In this document: positions 33,641 through 45,178 of the stretch, piece after piece
How positions within the stretch are numbered: position 1 is the stretch's first letter
Layout of the letters: each line of letters opens with the position of its first letter
Assembly: GCF_032884065.1 (NCBI RefSeq)
Contig: NC_088866.1
Location: 47,026,886-47,090,885 of the forward strand
DNA length: 64,000 nt
Origin: Artemia franciscana
Taxonomy: Eukaryota; Arthropoda; Branchiopoda; Anostraca; Artemiidae
Direction: 5' to 3'
Made by a program: the position numbers and the translations under genes
The notes under the pieces: generated by a model
The model's database searches: none
Told to the model about the DNA's origin: nothing
Seen by the model: the letters and a program-made list of their open reading frames with translations, nothing else

Positions 33641-36299
33641 TTATTTTTCTTCACTAAGTTCTTCTTCTTGAAACTTCGAATTGTTGCACAAGCTTCTCTT
33701 ACAGGTACGGCAGGCTATAGTACACTCAAGTCCGTTTTTCTTACAGGTACACTTTTCACTATCACAGCCGTCAATACGACACGAGCATTTGATAATTTTC
33801 AGCAGCTGAGACGGAGCGGCAGGGAGATCTGTTTTTATTGGCGCAAAAACTTCGTTATCCTACAGTTTCCATCCCAGGCGTAAAGGGTCTACTGGGTTCC
33901 CGAGCCAGATTTGAACTTGGCAGTAGACACGTAGCGAGTGGTACTTCGCTGCTGCCTGAGTCGGTGGCAGTTCTTGTGGATGCACGAAAGTGGTGGCAGT
34001 GCTCACTTTTCTGTGAAAGATTAGCTTTCTGGCAGTGTCCAGGTTCGAAACATCAGGGCAACCGTACAGTATCAACAATGCTCGTTCTCCTGCTGCCACA
34101 ATATCGTCAAGCGATGCGAGCTTGTCGCCAAATATAGCAGCGCTGTTCCTGAAACTCTTGTTGGAAAGTAGCAGCTGAACGGCTTTGCCCTTTCCTATTC
34201 CGTAAAGGTGAGAGGTTGTGTCACAACCCAGCACGGCATGACAGAACGGTATCAGATTGCTGACATCTGTTCCTAGCTTCTGCTTCATCTCACTAATATC
34301 CCAAGCTGAACTAGTACCGCCAAACTTAGCTTCAGGTGAGAAATATAAACGCCCGGAACGCGAATCTGATCGACTGATCAGAAGAACCAAGATGTCAGTA
34401 TCATCAGCAACCACGAATGTGTCTGTAAGACTAGCAGCTTCTACGGCTTTTTCTACAATCAGAACGTCGGCGTCTCCTTCCGAGTGGAAAATTCGGAAAC
34501 CAACGGCTTCCAAATGGTTGCCGAGCAGCTTCAGGAAACGTCCTTTGTTTGTCTTACATGAAAGAAACTCTTCTTTTTTCATGCAGAGGGTCATCTCTTC
34601 GGTGAAAAAGACTTGGCGGCCAACCATCCTTGCTCGACATAAATGGGTAGCATCTTTGATTGCTGGACCACCTTCATATCCATCAAACACAACGATCGCA
34701 CTAGGGTACCTTGCTTGTACGTAATGGACGTATGAAGCAAAGATGACCTTGAAGGTTGACCCTACCTTCCATGGAACTCGATGTAGAAGAGAACCACCAT
34801 CCAAGACGATGTTACACGCAGAAGCAGGTCTTGAGGGTGACTGAGTCTCAATCCCGCAAGCCAGAAAGATCGCTTTTGCAAGCTCTGGCTTATTTGCTTT
34901 TCTCATAAGGCCATCGCTTTCGAAAAGAGAAGGAGGAATCGTACAAAGTTCGTACTTGAAGTATTCTTCTCGGAGGTCAGTTCGTTGGGCTACTATTATA
35001 AACCGCTGGAATTGGAGCGCCGGATCTATGTGCGCTACCACAGAGGACCCCGCCTTTTTGGTATTCATTTGGGTCACTTGGTCTTTTTTCTTGAAGACTT
35101 GCTCCTTCAAGGTTTGTCCCGTCATCTTACTTAGAATCAACTTTCCAGCCAAATCGGCCTCGTCAACATTAACATCTTGGGAAGAAGTTATGCCGTTGGC
35201 AATGTTTCTAAGCTGATTGTCACCTCTGAACGGAGAAGATTCTCCGAAGTATCCGACGAGCTTCTGGGTATCGTCGAAGTCACGCTCCTTTCTACTGGAA
35301 CTCATGTCGCGGTGCTGCTTACTTGTCGAGTAACCAATTTTTGATATCACTTTTGATAATCTTTGCTGCTGCTCTAATAAGCTTGATTTTCTCACTCTCT
35401 TCGTTATCGGTTTTGTCCAAGTAATAAAAATTCTGGAGTATCGCTGATGCTTTTTCTTTGAATGTCACCACGTCAGCCTTACCGTCAATAGTTGCAAATA
35501 CTAGCTGGTCACTGAAATATTCCAGAAGCTTGCTCTTCAAGTACTTGTTACAGTACGGTTCAAGGTCTGTCCCACTCAAAAGCTCTCCCATTTTAACAAC
35601 AAGTTCACTGACTGTATACAGTTCTTCGTCATTTTCTTCGAAAAAAGTAGCCAGCTTCAAAAACGCCTGATATCTTTCATCGTGACCTGGCCTCCCCCTT
35701 TTTGGACATTTTTTATCTGGCTCAGTATCTTCAAGTATTCCAAAAAGTTCTTGCGTCGCAAATCTGGCTGGAAGACTCTTATTTAATCGAAACATAGAAG
35801 AACAGGCTGCGTGATAAATGGCGTCAACTGCGTGCAGGTCTGACACTGCACATATTCGGCGGAAAAGGTTATTTGACCAATCATCATCACGGTTTTTGCA
35901 CACTGCCTTTATACTCTCTTCAAAGTCTTTAGTCCGAACCTTGTACCACTCGTGTCCTTTTCTGTGGGTAGTGTGGAGATTTATCCTTGTAGTGCAGAAA
36001 AAGCAACACTCTTGGAAGTTGAAACTTGGAGTCCGTGATCGGAGTACCACTTTTTCTGCTTCCGTCTTTTCTTGCAAGGTTCGTCGTCTCTCATTCTCAA
36101 TTTTCGACGGATATATTTTGTTTGTGAAAGTCTTTCTGCAAGCAATATGGACTTGGTTCCCTGCCTCGACAGAGATGCTGGTACCTCTCGTTTTGCTAGC
36201 TTCATTGATCACCGTAGCTCTTTTTTCTGCCAGTACCGACGATTCTGAGGTGTCTATTGAACGTTCACAAAGGGGACATAAAACTGCGGTCTCAGCCAT
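33641..36299 (-). pseudogene. Zinc-finger / FEN1(XPG)-like nuclease / CXC-domain protein, damaged
   Basis: The first frame (ATG 36299 to stop 35319, 326 aa) has two zinc clusters (C8, C11, H51, C54; C98/C102 with H163, C166), DLHAVDAIYHAAC and KRGRPGHDERYQAF. The second frame (from 35395, 511 codons to TAG 33860) carries a complete FEN/PIN set of acidic residues: VLDGG (D199), VFDGYEG (D238), SEGDADVLI (E306, D308, D310), VVADDTDILVLL (D331, D334), GCDTTS (D392). The DNA-binding-type loop GIGKGKA (399-405) follows. Reading through TAG 33860-33862 adds 72 codons with a C-x-C-x4-C-x4-C-x-C-x6-C-x3-C cluster resembling tesmin/TSO1 CXC domains, ending at TAA 33641. From memory, relatives are single long proteins with a large middle region. 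Here that region appears deleted and the halves are joined out of frame near 35319-35395. The expected role is as transposase or nuclease of the surrounding element. CTCTTTTTTAG directly before the ATG could be a splice acceptor. Confidence 0.85.
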
Positions 36300-36639
36300 C
36301 TAAAAAAGAGAACTGGGAATAAGTGAGCTGTCGGTGAATGTTACAACGAAAACCCTCATTCTGAACCGAAAAATTCGTGCTCCTCTTCGAAAAATACCCC
36401 GTGATCGTGTGTCGCTTGATTTTTTTTTTTTTTTTTTTTTTTACTTAATACAAAAACAAAAACAAAACATAAAAAAGAATTAAATGATTAAACGTGATGT
36501 TTCTGTCTAATAAAAGAGCACAAAAACAATCGTTTCTTAAAAGGGAAACCATCAATAAACTACTTTTCTTTTCACGGTTCCTCATTCTCGGATTCTGGAA
36601 ATATCTAAAAAATAGGCGCAAAAAACGTGAAAAAAAGGG

Positions 36640-36776
36640 AATTTCGCAACGGGATGGAGATTTAGATTTTTGATATGTTGTAGAGCTCTCTTTTCTGAAC
36701 ACAGTGGTGCAAAAATAATTTCTGTACCAATTTTTTCCTGGTTCGACCATTTTTTTTCCGTATCTTTCCCCTACTA
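36640..36776. repeat. Right terminal inverted repeat
   Basis: Complement of 33077-33215, as described there. The open frame at 36445-36750 lies across this TIR and is not a gene. Confidence 0.85.
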
Positions 36777-36834
36777 ATAAGAAGCCAAGACTGACAGTCC
36801 GATTGAATGAAAGGCAAATATGGCATTAATCAAA
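36777..36834 (+). repeat. D repeat, left half only
   Basis: ATAAGAAGCCAAGACTGACA to TATGGCATTAATC. The D sequence stops where the A module begins, as it also does at 40538. Confidence 0.75.
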
Positions 36835-38215
36835 CAGTTCGTGATAACGAACTGTAGTAGGGAGCGACCGGACTCAATAGTAACCGCAATAGTTACATCA
36901 AAAGGATTGCATTTTAATGCCAATTTTGAATATATAAGTTTCATTAAATTTAAACTTACCCATCAAAAGTTACGAACCTGAGAAAATTCGCCTTATTTTA
37001 GAAAATAGGGGAAAACACCCCTTAAAAGTCATAGAATCTTAATCAAAAATCACACCATATTATACATCGTATCAGAAAACCCTACAGTAGCAGTTTCAAG
37101 CTTCTATTTACAAAAAATGTAGAATTTTGCATTTTTTTGCCACAAGACGGATCACCGATGCATGTTTATTTGTTTTTTGTTTTTTTTTGCTATTGTTTTT
37201 TTTTCCCAGGGGTTATTGTATCGACCCAATGGTCCTAGAATGTCGTGTGAAGGCTCATTCTAACGAAAATCAAAAGTTCTAGTGCTCTTTTCAAGCGATT
37301 AAAAAAAATTGAGGGCACCTAGGGCCCTTCATATGCTCATTTTTCCCAAAGTCACTCGATCAAAATTCAGAGATAGCCATTTTATTCAGCATAGTCGAAA
37401 AATCTAATAACTATGTCTTTGGGGACAACTTACTCCTCCACAGTCCCCTTTGGAGGGGCTACAAATTGCAAACTTTGACCAGTGTTTACACATTGTACAG
37501 ACGCTTTCAGGTTTTTTTTGGTTTGACGGAGGGGTTGAGAGGAGGGGGTTATTTGGGGGGAGCTTTCCATGGAGGAATTCGTCATGGGGAAAGAAAATTT
37601 CCATGAAGGGGGAGCAGGATTTTTTAGAATTTTTTAAAAGAACAATGAAAAAATAAATATGAAAAAGTTTTTTTAACTGAAAATAAGAAGCGGCATTAAA
37701 ACTTAAAACGAACAGAAATTATTACGCATATGAGGTGTTCACCCCCTCCTATTACCTCGCTCTTTGCGCTAAAGCAGCTTTATTAATTTCAACTATTTAT
37801 TCTACGGTCTTTGTGATTCAGGGGTCATTCTTAAGGAATCGGGACAAAACTTAAGCTTTAGTGTAAAGACCGATTTATTGACGAGGGCGTGACCTCCCTC
37901 ATATACGTAATAAATACATACGAATGTCGAAGTTCGTTGCGTAAGTTACGTATATTTTTACTAAAAACGTTTATATTTTTACTAATAAAAACGTTCGTAA
38001 AAAGAAAAGTTCTAGTTGCCTTTTTAAAGAACCAAACAATTTGAGGTCTACTCCCCCACTCCTTATGCTAAAATTTGACTTTTGTCACAGTTCTACTTTG
38101 TAAAACAATAGAAAACTTTAACGTAAAGAGCGGGATGTTGAGGAGGGGACAGCCCCTTTCATGTACGGAATCATTTCTGTTCGTTTTGAGTTTTAATGTC
38201 GTTCGTCACTTTCAG
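36835..38215 (+). repeat. A-B-C composite repeat, B and C truncated
   Basis: The A module starts CAGTTCGTGATAACGAACTG (one mismatch in the palindrome loop). The B module breaks off near 38050 directly into the second arm of a C module (TAAAATTTGACTTTTGTCAC, then CGTAAAGAGCGGG), so the hairpin has lost its first arm. Confidence 0.78.
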
Positions 38216-38817
38216 TGGAAAAAATAACTTTTTTCTTATTTAATTTCTGAACGCATTTGAATTAATACAGGTTTTGATTTTGGCTCATCGCAGACGGATA
38301 ATTAAAACGAAATTTGTATTTTATTTGTTTTTCTAAACTGTATTTTCAAATCCTTAATAGGACGATTTTGATCAAAGAGGGGCGGGGGAGGTGGCCTAGT
38401 TTCCCTCAGTTTTTTTGGTTGCTAAAAAAGTATCCAAAATGATTTTTTTTTTAAATAATACCGGAAAATCCGACGCCCCTTTCATAGAAATACTCTTCCC
38501 CGTGATACATCCATGGAAAGATCCTCCCACACATACCTCTCCCCCAACCATAAAACGTCTTGTACGTAAAACGTTGGATCTCACACGTTATATACTTTAA
38601 ACGTCTGTTTGTGTTGGAGAAACATTTTTTAGAGGAGGGGGAGGGGACTAATCCCTTAATCCTGATTCCTGGATTCGGTCTTGCTATCATTCATAGCCTA
38701 TATTTTTTCATGTGTATCCCAAAATGACCACTAAATTCAAGAAAAATTTTCAAGAGAATTCAAGAAATCCAATTAATTAAAATTGAATATTTGCAGGCAT
38801 GAAGCCATGGCTAATCA
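38216..38817. repeat. Paralogue of 32450-33076
   Basis: Shares GATCAAAGAGGGGCGGGGGA and AAATAATACCGGAAAATCC with the copy at 32.5-33.0 kb. It ends at CATGAAGCCATGGCTAAT, where the next A module begins instead of the nuclease-bearing transposon. Confidence 0.75.
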
Positions 38818-40456
38818 AACAATTCGTGGTAACGAACTGTAGTAAGGAGCGACCCGGATCTATAGTAACCGAAACTCTAAAAAACAGAATTTTATAACAA
38901 TAGTTGCATCAAAAGAATCACATTTTGATGCTGATTTTAAACACATAAGTTTCGTTAAGTTTAGACTTACCACCCATCCAGAGTTACGAGCCTGAGAAAA
39001 TTTGCTTTTGCTTAGAAAATAGGGGAAAAACCCCCTTAAAAGTCCTTTCATTTTAACGAAAATCACACCATCAGATTCAGCGTATCAGAGAACCCTACAG
39101 CAGAAGTCTCCAGCATCTATCTACAAAAATGTGGAACTTTGCATTTTTTGTTACAAGACAAATCACGGATGCGTGTTTGTGTTGTTGTTTTTTTCCCCAG
39201 GGATGATTTAATCGACCCAGTGGTCCTAAAATATCGTGTGAGGGCTCGTTCTAACGGAAATGAAAAGCTCTAGTGCCCTTTTTTAAGTGACCAAAAAAAT
39301 TGCAGGGCACCTAGGCCCCCTTCCACGCTCATTTTTTCCCAAAGTGACTAGATCAAAAGTCTGAGATAGCCATTTTATACACCATAGTCAAAAACCTAAT
39401 AACTCTGTCTTTGGGGACGACTTACTCCTCCACAGTCCCTGTGGGAGGGGCTGCAAGTTACGAACTTTGACCAGTGTTTACACATAGTAATGGTTATTGG
39501 AAAGTGTAAAGACGCTTTCAGGGGGATTTTTATGGTTGGGGGTAGGGGTTGAGGGGAGGGAGTTATGCAGGGGGATCTTTCCATGGAGGAATTTTCCATG
39601 GGAGAAGAAAACTTCCATGAAGGGGCGCAAGATTTTTTAATTTTTTTAAAAGAACAATGAAAGATAAATATGAAAAAGTTTTTTCAACTGAAAGTAAGGA
39701 GCAGCATTAAAACTTAAATCAAAAAAAGATTGTTACGCATAGGAGGGGTTCACCTCCTCCTAATACCTCGCTCTTTACGCTAAAGTAACTTTATTAATTT
39801 CAACTATTTTTTCTACGGCCTTTGTGATTTAAAGGTCATTCTTAAGCAATTGGGACAAAATTTAAGCTTTAGTGTAAAGAGCGACGTATTGACGAGGTGG
39901 TGAACCACCTCATATACATAATAAAAACATACAAATATAGAAGTTTGTTAAGTAAGCTAATTCGAACGTTACGTGTATTTTTACTAATAAAAACGTTTTT
40001 TAAACAACAAAAAAATTGGAGGGTAACTATGCCTATTCTCTCGCTTTTTTTCTCAAAATCATCCGATCAAAACTATGAGAAAGGCCAATTAGCCATAAAA
40101 ATAAATTAATATGCAAATTTCGTTTTAATTATTCATGTGCGGAGAGCTAAAATCAAAACATGCCTTAATTTAAAAACGTTCAGAAATTAAATAAAAAAAA
40201 CAAGATTTTTTAACTGAAAGTAAGGAGCGATATTAAAACTTAAAACGAACAGAAATTACTCCTTATACAAAAGACGCTGTTCCCTCCTCAACGCCCCGCT
40301 CTTTACGCTAAAGTTTTTTACTGTTTCAAAAAGTAGAGTTGAGAGACAGAGTCAAACTTTAACGTAAAGAGCTGAGCGTTGAGGAGGGAACAGCCTCTTT
40401 TATATAAGGAGTAATTTCTGTTCGTTTTAAGTTTTAATATCGCACCTTACTTTCAG
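38818..40456 (+). repeat. A-B-C composite repeat with intact C hairpin
   Basis: The left palindrome (CAATTCGTGGTAACGAACTG, one substitution) is at 38820. The A module runs to about 39690, B to about 40210, and the C hairpin spans 40213-40456 with about 100-nt arms around a short loop (near 40318-40345). Confidence 0.82.
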
Positions 40457-40538
40457 TTAAAAAAAAACTTTTTTTCATTTAATTGTATAAGAAGCCAAGA
40501 CAGATAGTCCTACTAAGTGAGAGGCAAATCTGGCATTA

Positions 40539-42150
40539 ATCAAACAGTTCGTGGTAATGAACTATAGTAAGGAGCGACCCGACTCAATAGTAACCGAAAC
40601 TCTAAAAAAATGGAATTTTTATAGCAATAGCTACATCAAAAGGATTGCATTTTAATGTTGATTGTGAATATATAATTTTCAGTAAATTTCGACTTACCCA
40701 TAAAAAGTTAAGAGCCCGAGAAAATTTGCCTTATTTGAGAAAATAGGGGAAAAACCCCTTAAAAGTCATAGAAAATCACACCATTAGATACAGCGTATAA
40801 GAGAACCCTACAGTAAATGTTTCAAGCTTCTATCTACAAAAATGCGGAATTTTGCATTTTTTTTGCCACAAGACGGATCACGGATGCGTGTTTATTTGTT
40901 TGTTTTTTCCAGAGGTTATCTTATCGACCCAGTGGTCCTAGAATGTCGTGTGAGGGCTCATTCTAACGGAATTAAAAAGTTCTAGTGTCCTTTTTAAGTG
41001 AAAAAAAATTGGAGGGCACTCAGGGCCCCTCCCAAACTCATTTTTTCACAAAGTCAGCAGAACAAAATTCTGAGATAGCCATTTCATTCAGCATAGTCGA
41101 AAAACCTAATAACTATGTCTTTGGGGACGACTTACTCCCAAGAGTCCCCGTGAAAAGGGCTACAAGTTACAAACTTTGACCAGTTTTTAAACATAGTACA
41201 AACACTTTCAGGTAATTTTTTTAGTTGGGGGAAGGGGTTGAGGGGAGGGGTTGAGGGGAGGGGGTTAATCAGGGGGAACTTTTCATGGAGGGATTGGCCA
41301 TGGGGAAGAAAACTTCCATAAAGGGGGAGAAGTATTTTATGGCATTTTCTAACATAACAATGAAAAAATAAATATGAAAAAGTGTTTTCAACTGAAAGTA
41401 AGGAGCAGCATTTAAACCTAAAACGAACAGAAATTATTACCCGTATGAGAGGTTCAGTATTACGCGTATGCCTTTGTGATTCAGGGGTCATTCTTAAGGA
41501 ATTGGGACAAAATTTAAGCTTTAGTGTAAAGAGCGAGGTATTTACGAGGCCGTGACCCCCCTCGTATAAGTAATAAATATATACGAATGTAGAAGTTCAT
41601 TACGTAAGTTATGCATAGTTTTACTAATAAAAACGTTGGCAAAAAATAAAAGTTCTAGTTGCCTTTTTAAATAACCAAACAATTGGAGACCTACTTCCCC
41701 GCTCCTTTTTTCTCAAAATCGTCCGATCAAAACTATGAGAGAGACATTTAGCCATAAAAATAAATTAGTATGCATATTTCGTTTTAATTATTCATGTACA
41801 GAGAGCCAAAATCAAAACACGCATTAATTCAAAAACGTTCAGAAATTAAAAAAAAACATGTTTTTTTAACTGGAATTAAGGAGTGATATTAGAACTTAAA
41901 ACGAACAGAAATTACTTCGTATATGAAAGGGGCTGTTCCCGCTTAAACGCCCCGCTCTCTACACTAAAGTTTTTTTTACTGTTTCAAAAAGTAGAATTGA
42001 GAGAAATAGTCAAACTTTAGCGTAAAGAGCGGGACGATGAAGACAGAACAGCCTCTTTCATACACGGAGTAATTTCTGTTCGTTTTAAGTTTTAATATCA
42101 CTAGTAACTTTCAGTTAAAAAAAAACTTTTTTTTTATTCCATTTTACTCT
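40539..42150 (+). repeat. A-B-C composite repeat inserted in a D repeat
   Basis: D sequence runs up to GGCATTAA at 40538. The A module then begins (palindrome at 40545, one change). B runs from about 41410, the C hairpin spans 41868-42114, and D resumes near 42150 with CTTATTAGGATTGTATAAAA. Comparison with intact D at 63860-63885 shows little or no D sequence lost, so this copy defines both ends of the inserted unit to within a few bases. Confidence 0.8.
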
Positions 42151-42306
42151 CTTATTAGGATTGTATAAAAATGATGTTATTTCATTTGTTATTAGATAAG
42201 TCTATCTATTATCCGTCCATGCGTCATTCCTAGGGCAGAAGAACTAAGGCAAACAGTCATAGAGATAAGGCGGTCATATAATCTATAGTTTTTTAAGTGT
42301 TTGGTT
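42150..42306 (+). repeat. D repeat, right half
   Basis: CTTATTAGGATTGTATAAAA through GCGTCATTCCTAGGGCAG to GTGTTTGGTTAAAT. It is the continuation of the D left half at 40488-40538. Confidence 0.8.
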
Positions 42307-42439
42307 AAATATAAAAAAAAATCATGTAAAGGCGAGAATTTTCAAAGGTAAAAATTGTCCATGGAGTAGCGTTCCAGCGCATCACAAAGGTGATTGGATG
42401 TATTTTTTTCTGAAATGTTTTTCTAGCTTGTAAAAATGA

Positions 42440-42539
42440 NNNNNNNNNNNNNNNNNNNNNNNNNNNNNNNNNNNNNNNNNNNNNNNNNNNNNNNNNNNNN
42501 NNNNNNNNNNNNNNNNNNNNNNNNNNNNNNNNNNNNNNN
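42440..42539. other. Assembly gap of 100 N
   Basis: Exactly 100 N, a conventional scaffold-gap length, so the true distance is unknown. Frames translated across it are meaningless. Confidence 0.99.
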
Positions 42540-42884
42540 TTTAAGCAACAAGATAAATTGGGTGAAAGCTTTCGTGATTTCTTCAATTCCATAGCACGAA
42601 ACGTTGATTTTGGCCCCGTGAAAGCTAGAATACTCGTAAATGATAATTACGAGACACCCAATCAATTTAGAAGCATTGAAACCAATGTATAAGATATCTC
42701 TGTTAAAGCGGTCATAGGTCGTAGTATATCGTGTTTTTTCCTAAAACGGAAGAAATGACCCGGCTCTATGGAATAGATTTCTAGGATATGCAATAATTTT
42801 TAAGTTTCATTTCACTGAACTGATTCATTAGGGGTTTCAGAATTTTGTGGGTTCAGCGGTTTCAGGCCTGAAACCTTTAGGTTT

Positions 42885-43197
42885 TCGTTATAAGCTGTCC
42901 TTCTTTCAGACAATGGTGAGGGGTTTTAGATAAAAGTGGGAGGGCATTCAACACAATTTCCTGGCCTGAACACATATCCAGGCCTGAAACAAAATATAAG
43001 ATTTTGCAAGATTATTAAGTGGGTTGTTAATGATTTATACTGAACTAGTAAAAACCAAGAGGGAAGGTGACCCATGTTCATAGTTAAAATATCACTAGAT
43101 GCATAAAATTAGGTTTTCATTATAAACTGTCCTGCTTCCAGACATTAGTGAGGGGGTTTAGATAAAAGTGGGAGGGTATTCAACACAATTTTCTTAG
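42885..43197 (+). repeat. Direct duplication, two copies about 222 bp apart
   Basis: Copies of about 85 bp at 42885-42965 and 43107-43193 share AGATAAAAGTGGGAGGG and CATTCAACACAATTT with scattered substitutions. No coding sequence is evident. The rest of 42540-44060 holds nothing I recognise. Confidence 0.75.
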
Positions 43198-43916
43198 GAA
43201 AGCGTTTGTACTAAGTTTGTAACATTGCCGCAAATTGAAATTGGAGATATATGATATTGAGATAAGAATGAGAATAGTTTAAACTTATTACGTTTTGAGA
43301 AAATTTGAGCTTAGTTAATTTCGAAGACCACACTGCCTTTACATAATGACAAATAACTGAGTGAATAGGAATAAACACTTTCATTGGACAGTCGTAAAAC
43401 AATTAAAAGAATATCTAGTATACTCTTTGATTGTTTTTTTCACTATAGAAAAAGGATTTATCCCTATTTGAACTATTATTTATCTCAACTTGAACTTATT
43501 GCAATAGAAATTACTGTCTCTGGTGAATTGTGTTGTTATACTATTAAGTAGGACCATATCCAGGATTTTGTTTGGGAGGTGGGGTAAAAGAAAACTTTAA
43601 AAACTCATAAAAAATTTTGTTGAGTAGCTTTTTTATTTCGATTGGTGTGTTGGACGGGAATTTCAGGGGAAGGAAAGGGGTTAACCTCTTTCTAGATCTG
43701 TGACCTAAATCGTACTTATCCTCCAGCCAAAAATAAACTAAAATTTAAAACTAACAAAACCAGACCCTTCCTCCCTGTCAAGACTAATGTTTGGAAATTA
43801 TCAATTTTCTCTTTTTTGTATTTTTTTGTCATTAAAAACTTTTCAAAGGGATGATTTAAAGATATTCAATTTCTCTCGTTGCTTGGTTTTTATATGTTAT
43901 AATTAAAAGCAACACT

Positions 43917-43922
43917 TTTATT
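43917..43922 (-). promoter_or_regulatory. Candidate poly(A) signal AATAAA
   Basis: AATAAA on the minus strand, about 145 nt past the stop codon of the two-exon gene at 44066-45178. Confidence 0.4.
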
Positions 43923-44065
43923 TGTTATTCATAGACTTCTCCTGCTAATTATTAAACTTTAATGATCGAAACTACTAAAAATGGAATTAAATATAATATA
44001 AAAGTACAAACAATTAAAAAAATATGAATACTTTGGAAAAGATATAATGCATGAGCTATCACAGG

Positions 44066-45178
44066 CTATGACAAATAGCGCAAGGAGTTCCAATATAAAA
44101 GATCATCTTCATTAATCTTGGCCTCGCCATATGGTCGGCTTTTAAAAACTCGTCGCTGGCCATGGATTCGTTTGATAAAGTGGGGTGCAGCTAGCACTGA
44201 ATACAAAATGAAAGCCATAATTAGAAGGATTAGCACCTAAAAGAAAATGATACATACTGCTTTGATTTATTCTCTAACTAACGTTAGCTAAATACATGGT
44301 TTGGACTTCGAAAATTTTTTTTATTTGAATACGATCAGACATGCATTATAGTAAAGTGTGCAGTCAATGGGGTGGGTGCAGTTGGGAGTTACTCGGTTTG
44401 ATACCATTTTTTAACTTACTTCAGTATTTTTGCTTCTTTTTGCAACGGAAGGGGGTTGTGTTACAACTAGTTTACCCGAGGCATCACCAACCCTAGCAAG
44501 TATCTGCCTGTTTCAAGCTTGACTTTTTTTTTTATTTTACCTTATTATTTTTTTTTTTTTTTTGTTGTCATGCGAAGAGGCAGTAATTTGCCATATTCAT
44601 AAGATTAATTCGTATAATCGTAAAATCGAGGTTCGGAACAGGGGTGACTCTGTAAATGGTGTGACTCTGGAAGCCCAGCCAGAGTCTACCCAGCTCTAAT
44701 GGGTGCCTGGAGAAACTTTCGGGGAAAGAGACACTTGTAAGAAGTATCGGATGGGGGAAAAGAAGTGTCGGATGATTTAGCGTCGGATGATTTGCCCCAA
44801 ACCACACCTATCAATCCCGACCGAAGGCAGCGAATCAAGAGATGGTACCTGTGCAACGCACAACATTGGAAAGTATTCCAAAAAAGTAATTTGGTTTAAA
44901 ATAAAAATTAGTCGCCTGTTCTTAATAGCTTTACAGTTCTAAAATCCTAAAATGCATAAAGTAAATATAACTACCTTTTTGAAGAGGTAGGATTCTATGT
45001 CTGTAGAGATATTTAAATGAAATAATATCCTTTTCCTTTAGCCTAAAAGCTCTACGAGCAGAATTTAAAAGAAATACATATTGGTTTTGTGATTGTGGTG
45101 TTTAATATTTCAACTAAATACATAAATACTTACTGTTGCAGTATTTCGTTTGTATCTGAATTTTTTTGTCCAAATCAT
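44066..45178 (-). CDS. Putative two-exon small secreted or membrane protein, 71 aa
   Basis: Exon 1 is 45178-45134 (ATG, 15 codons, ending GCAACA|GTAAGT). Exon 2 is 44236-44066 (after CATTTTCTTTTAG, 56 codons plus TAG). The intron is 897 nt and phase 0, and both sites fit consensus well. The N-terminus MIWTKKFRYKRNTAT is basic and is followed by the hydrophobic VLILLIMAFILYSVLAA. The C-terminal part contains KR and RR sites (IKRIHGQRRVFKSRPYG) and an acidic stretch INEDDLLYW. This can be read as a signal peptide cleaved at SVLA|APHF with a peptide-precursor-like remainder, or as a single-pass membrane protein. I do not recognise a family. The continuous frame across a well-formed intron and a downstream AATAAA support it. 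Neither exon alone would pass a 60-codon ORF cutoff. Confidence 0.5.

Larger units (their letters stand above)
33077..36776 (-). mobile_element. 3.7-kb DNA transposon with long TIRs and a FEN/XPG-like nuclease gene (Academ-like)
   Basis: The ends are TAGTAGGAGAAAAATA at 33077 and, inverted, TAGTAGGGGAAAGATA at 36776. The inverted similarity extends inward about 130 nt, with shared blocks CCAGGAAAAAATTGGTACAG and an exact 24-bp block (33162-33185 versus 36657-36680). The insertion splits a D-type repeat. Left flank TTGTATA and right flank ATAAGAAGCC share ATA, and the uninterrupted version TTGTATAAGAAGCC occurs at 40483-40495. This gives an ATA 3-bp target duplication. The single gene inside is intronless and carries an XPG/FEN-like nuclease plus a cysteine-rich C-terminus, an arrangement I associate with the Academ superfamily. 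The assignment is by architecture from memory, not by alignment. Confidence 0.82.

Noticed and set aside
34257..34724. 155-codon plus-strand frame and others at 33838-36303 plus
   Set aside because: They are shadow frames opposite the well-supported minus-strand nuclease gene.
36445..36750. 101-codon minus-strand frame
   Set aside because: It lies across the right TIR of the transposon, and its sequence is inverted at the left TIR without a preserved frame.
42305..42665. Frames containing runs of X
   Set aside because: They cross a 100-N gap.
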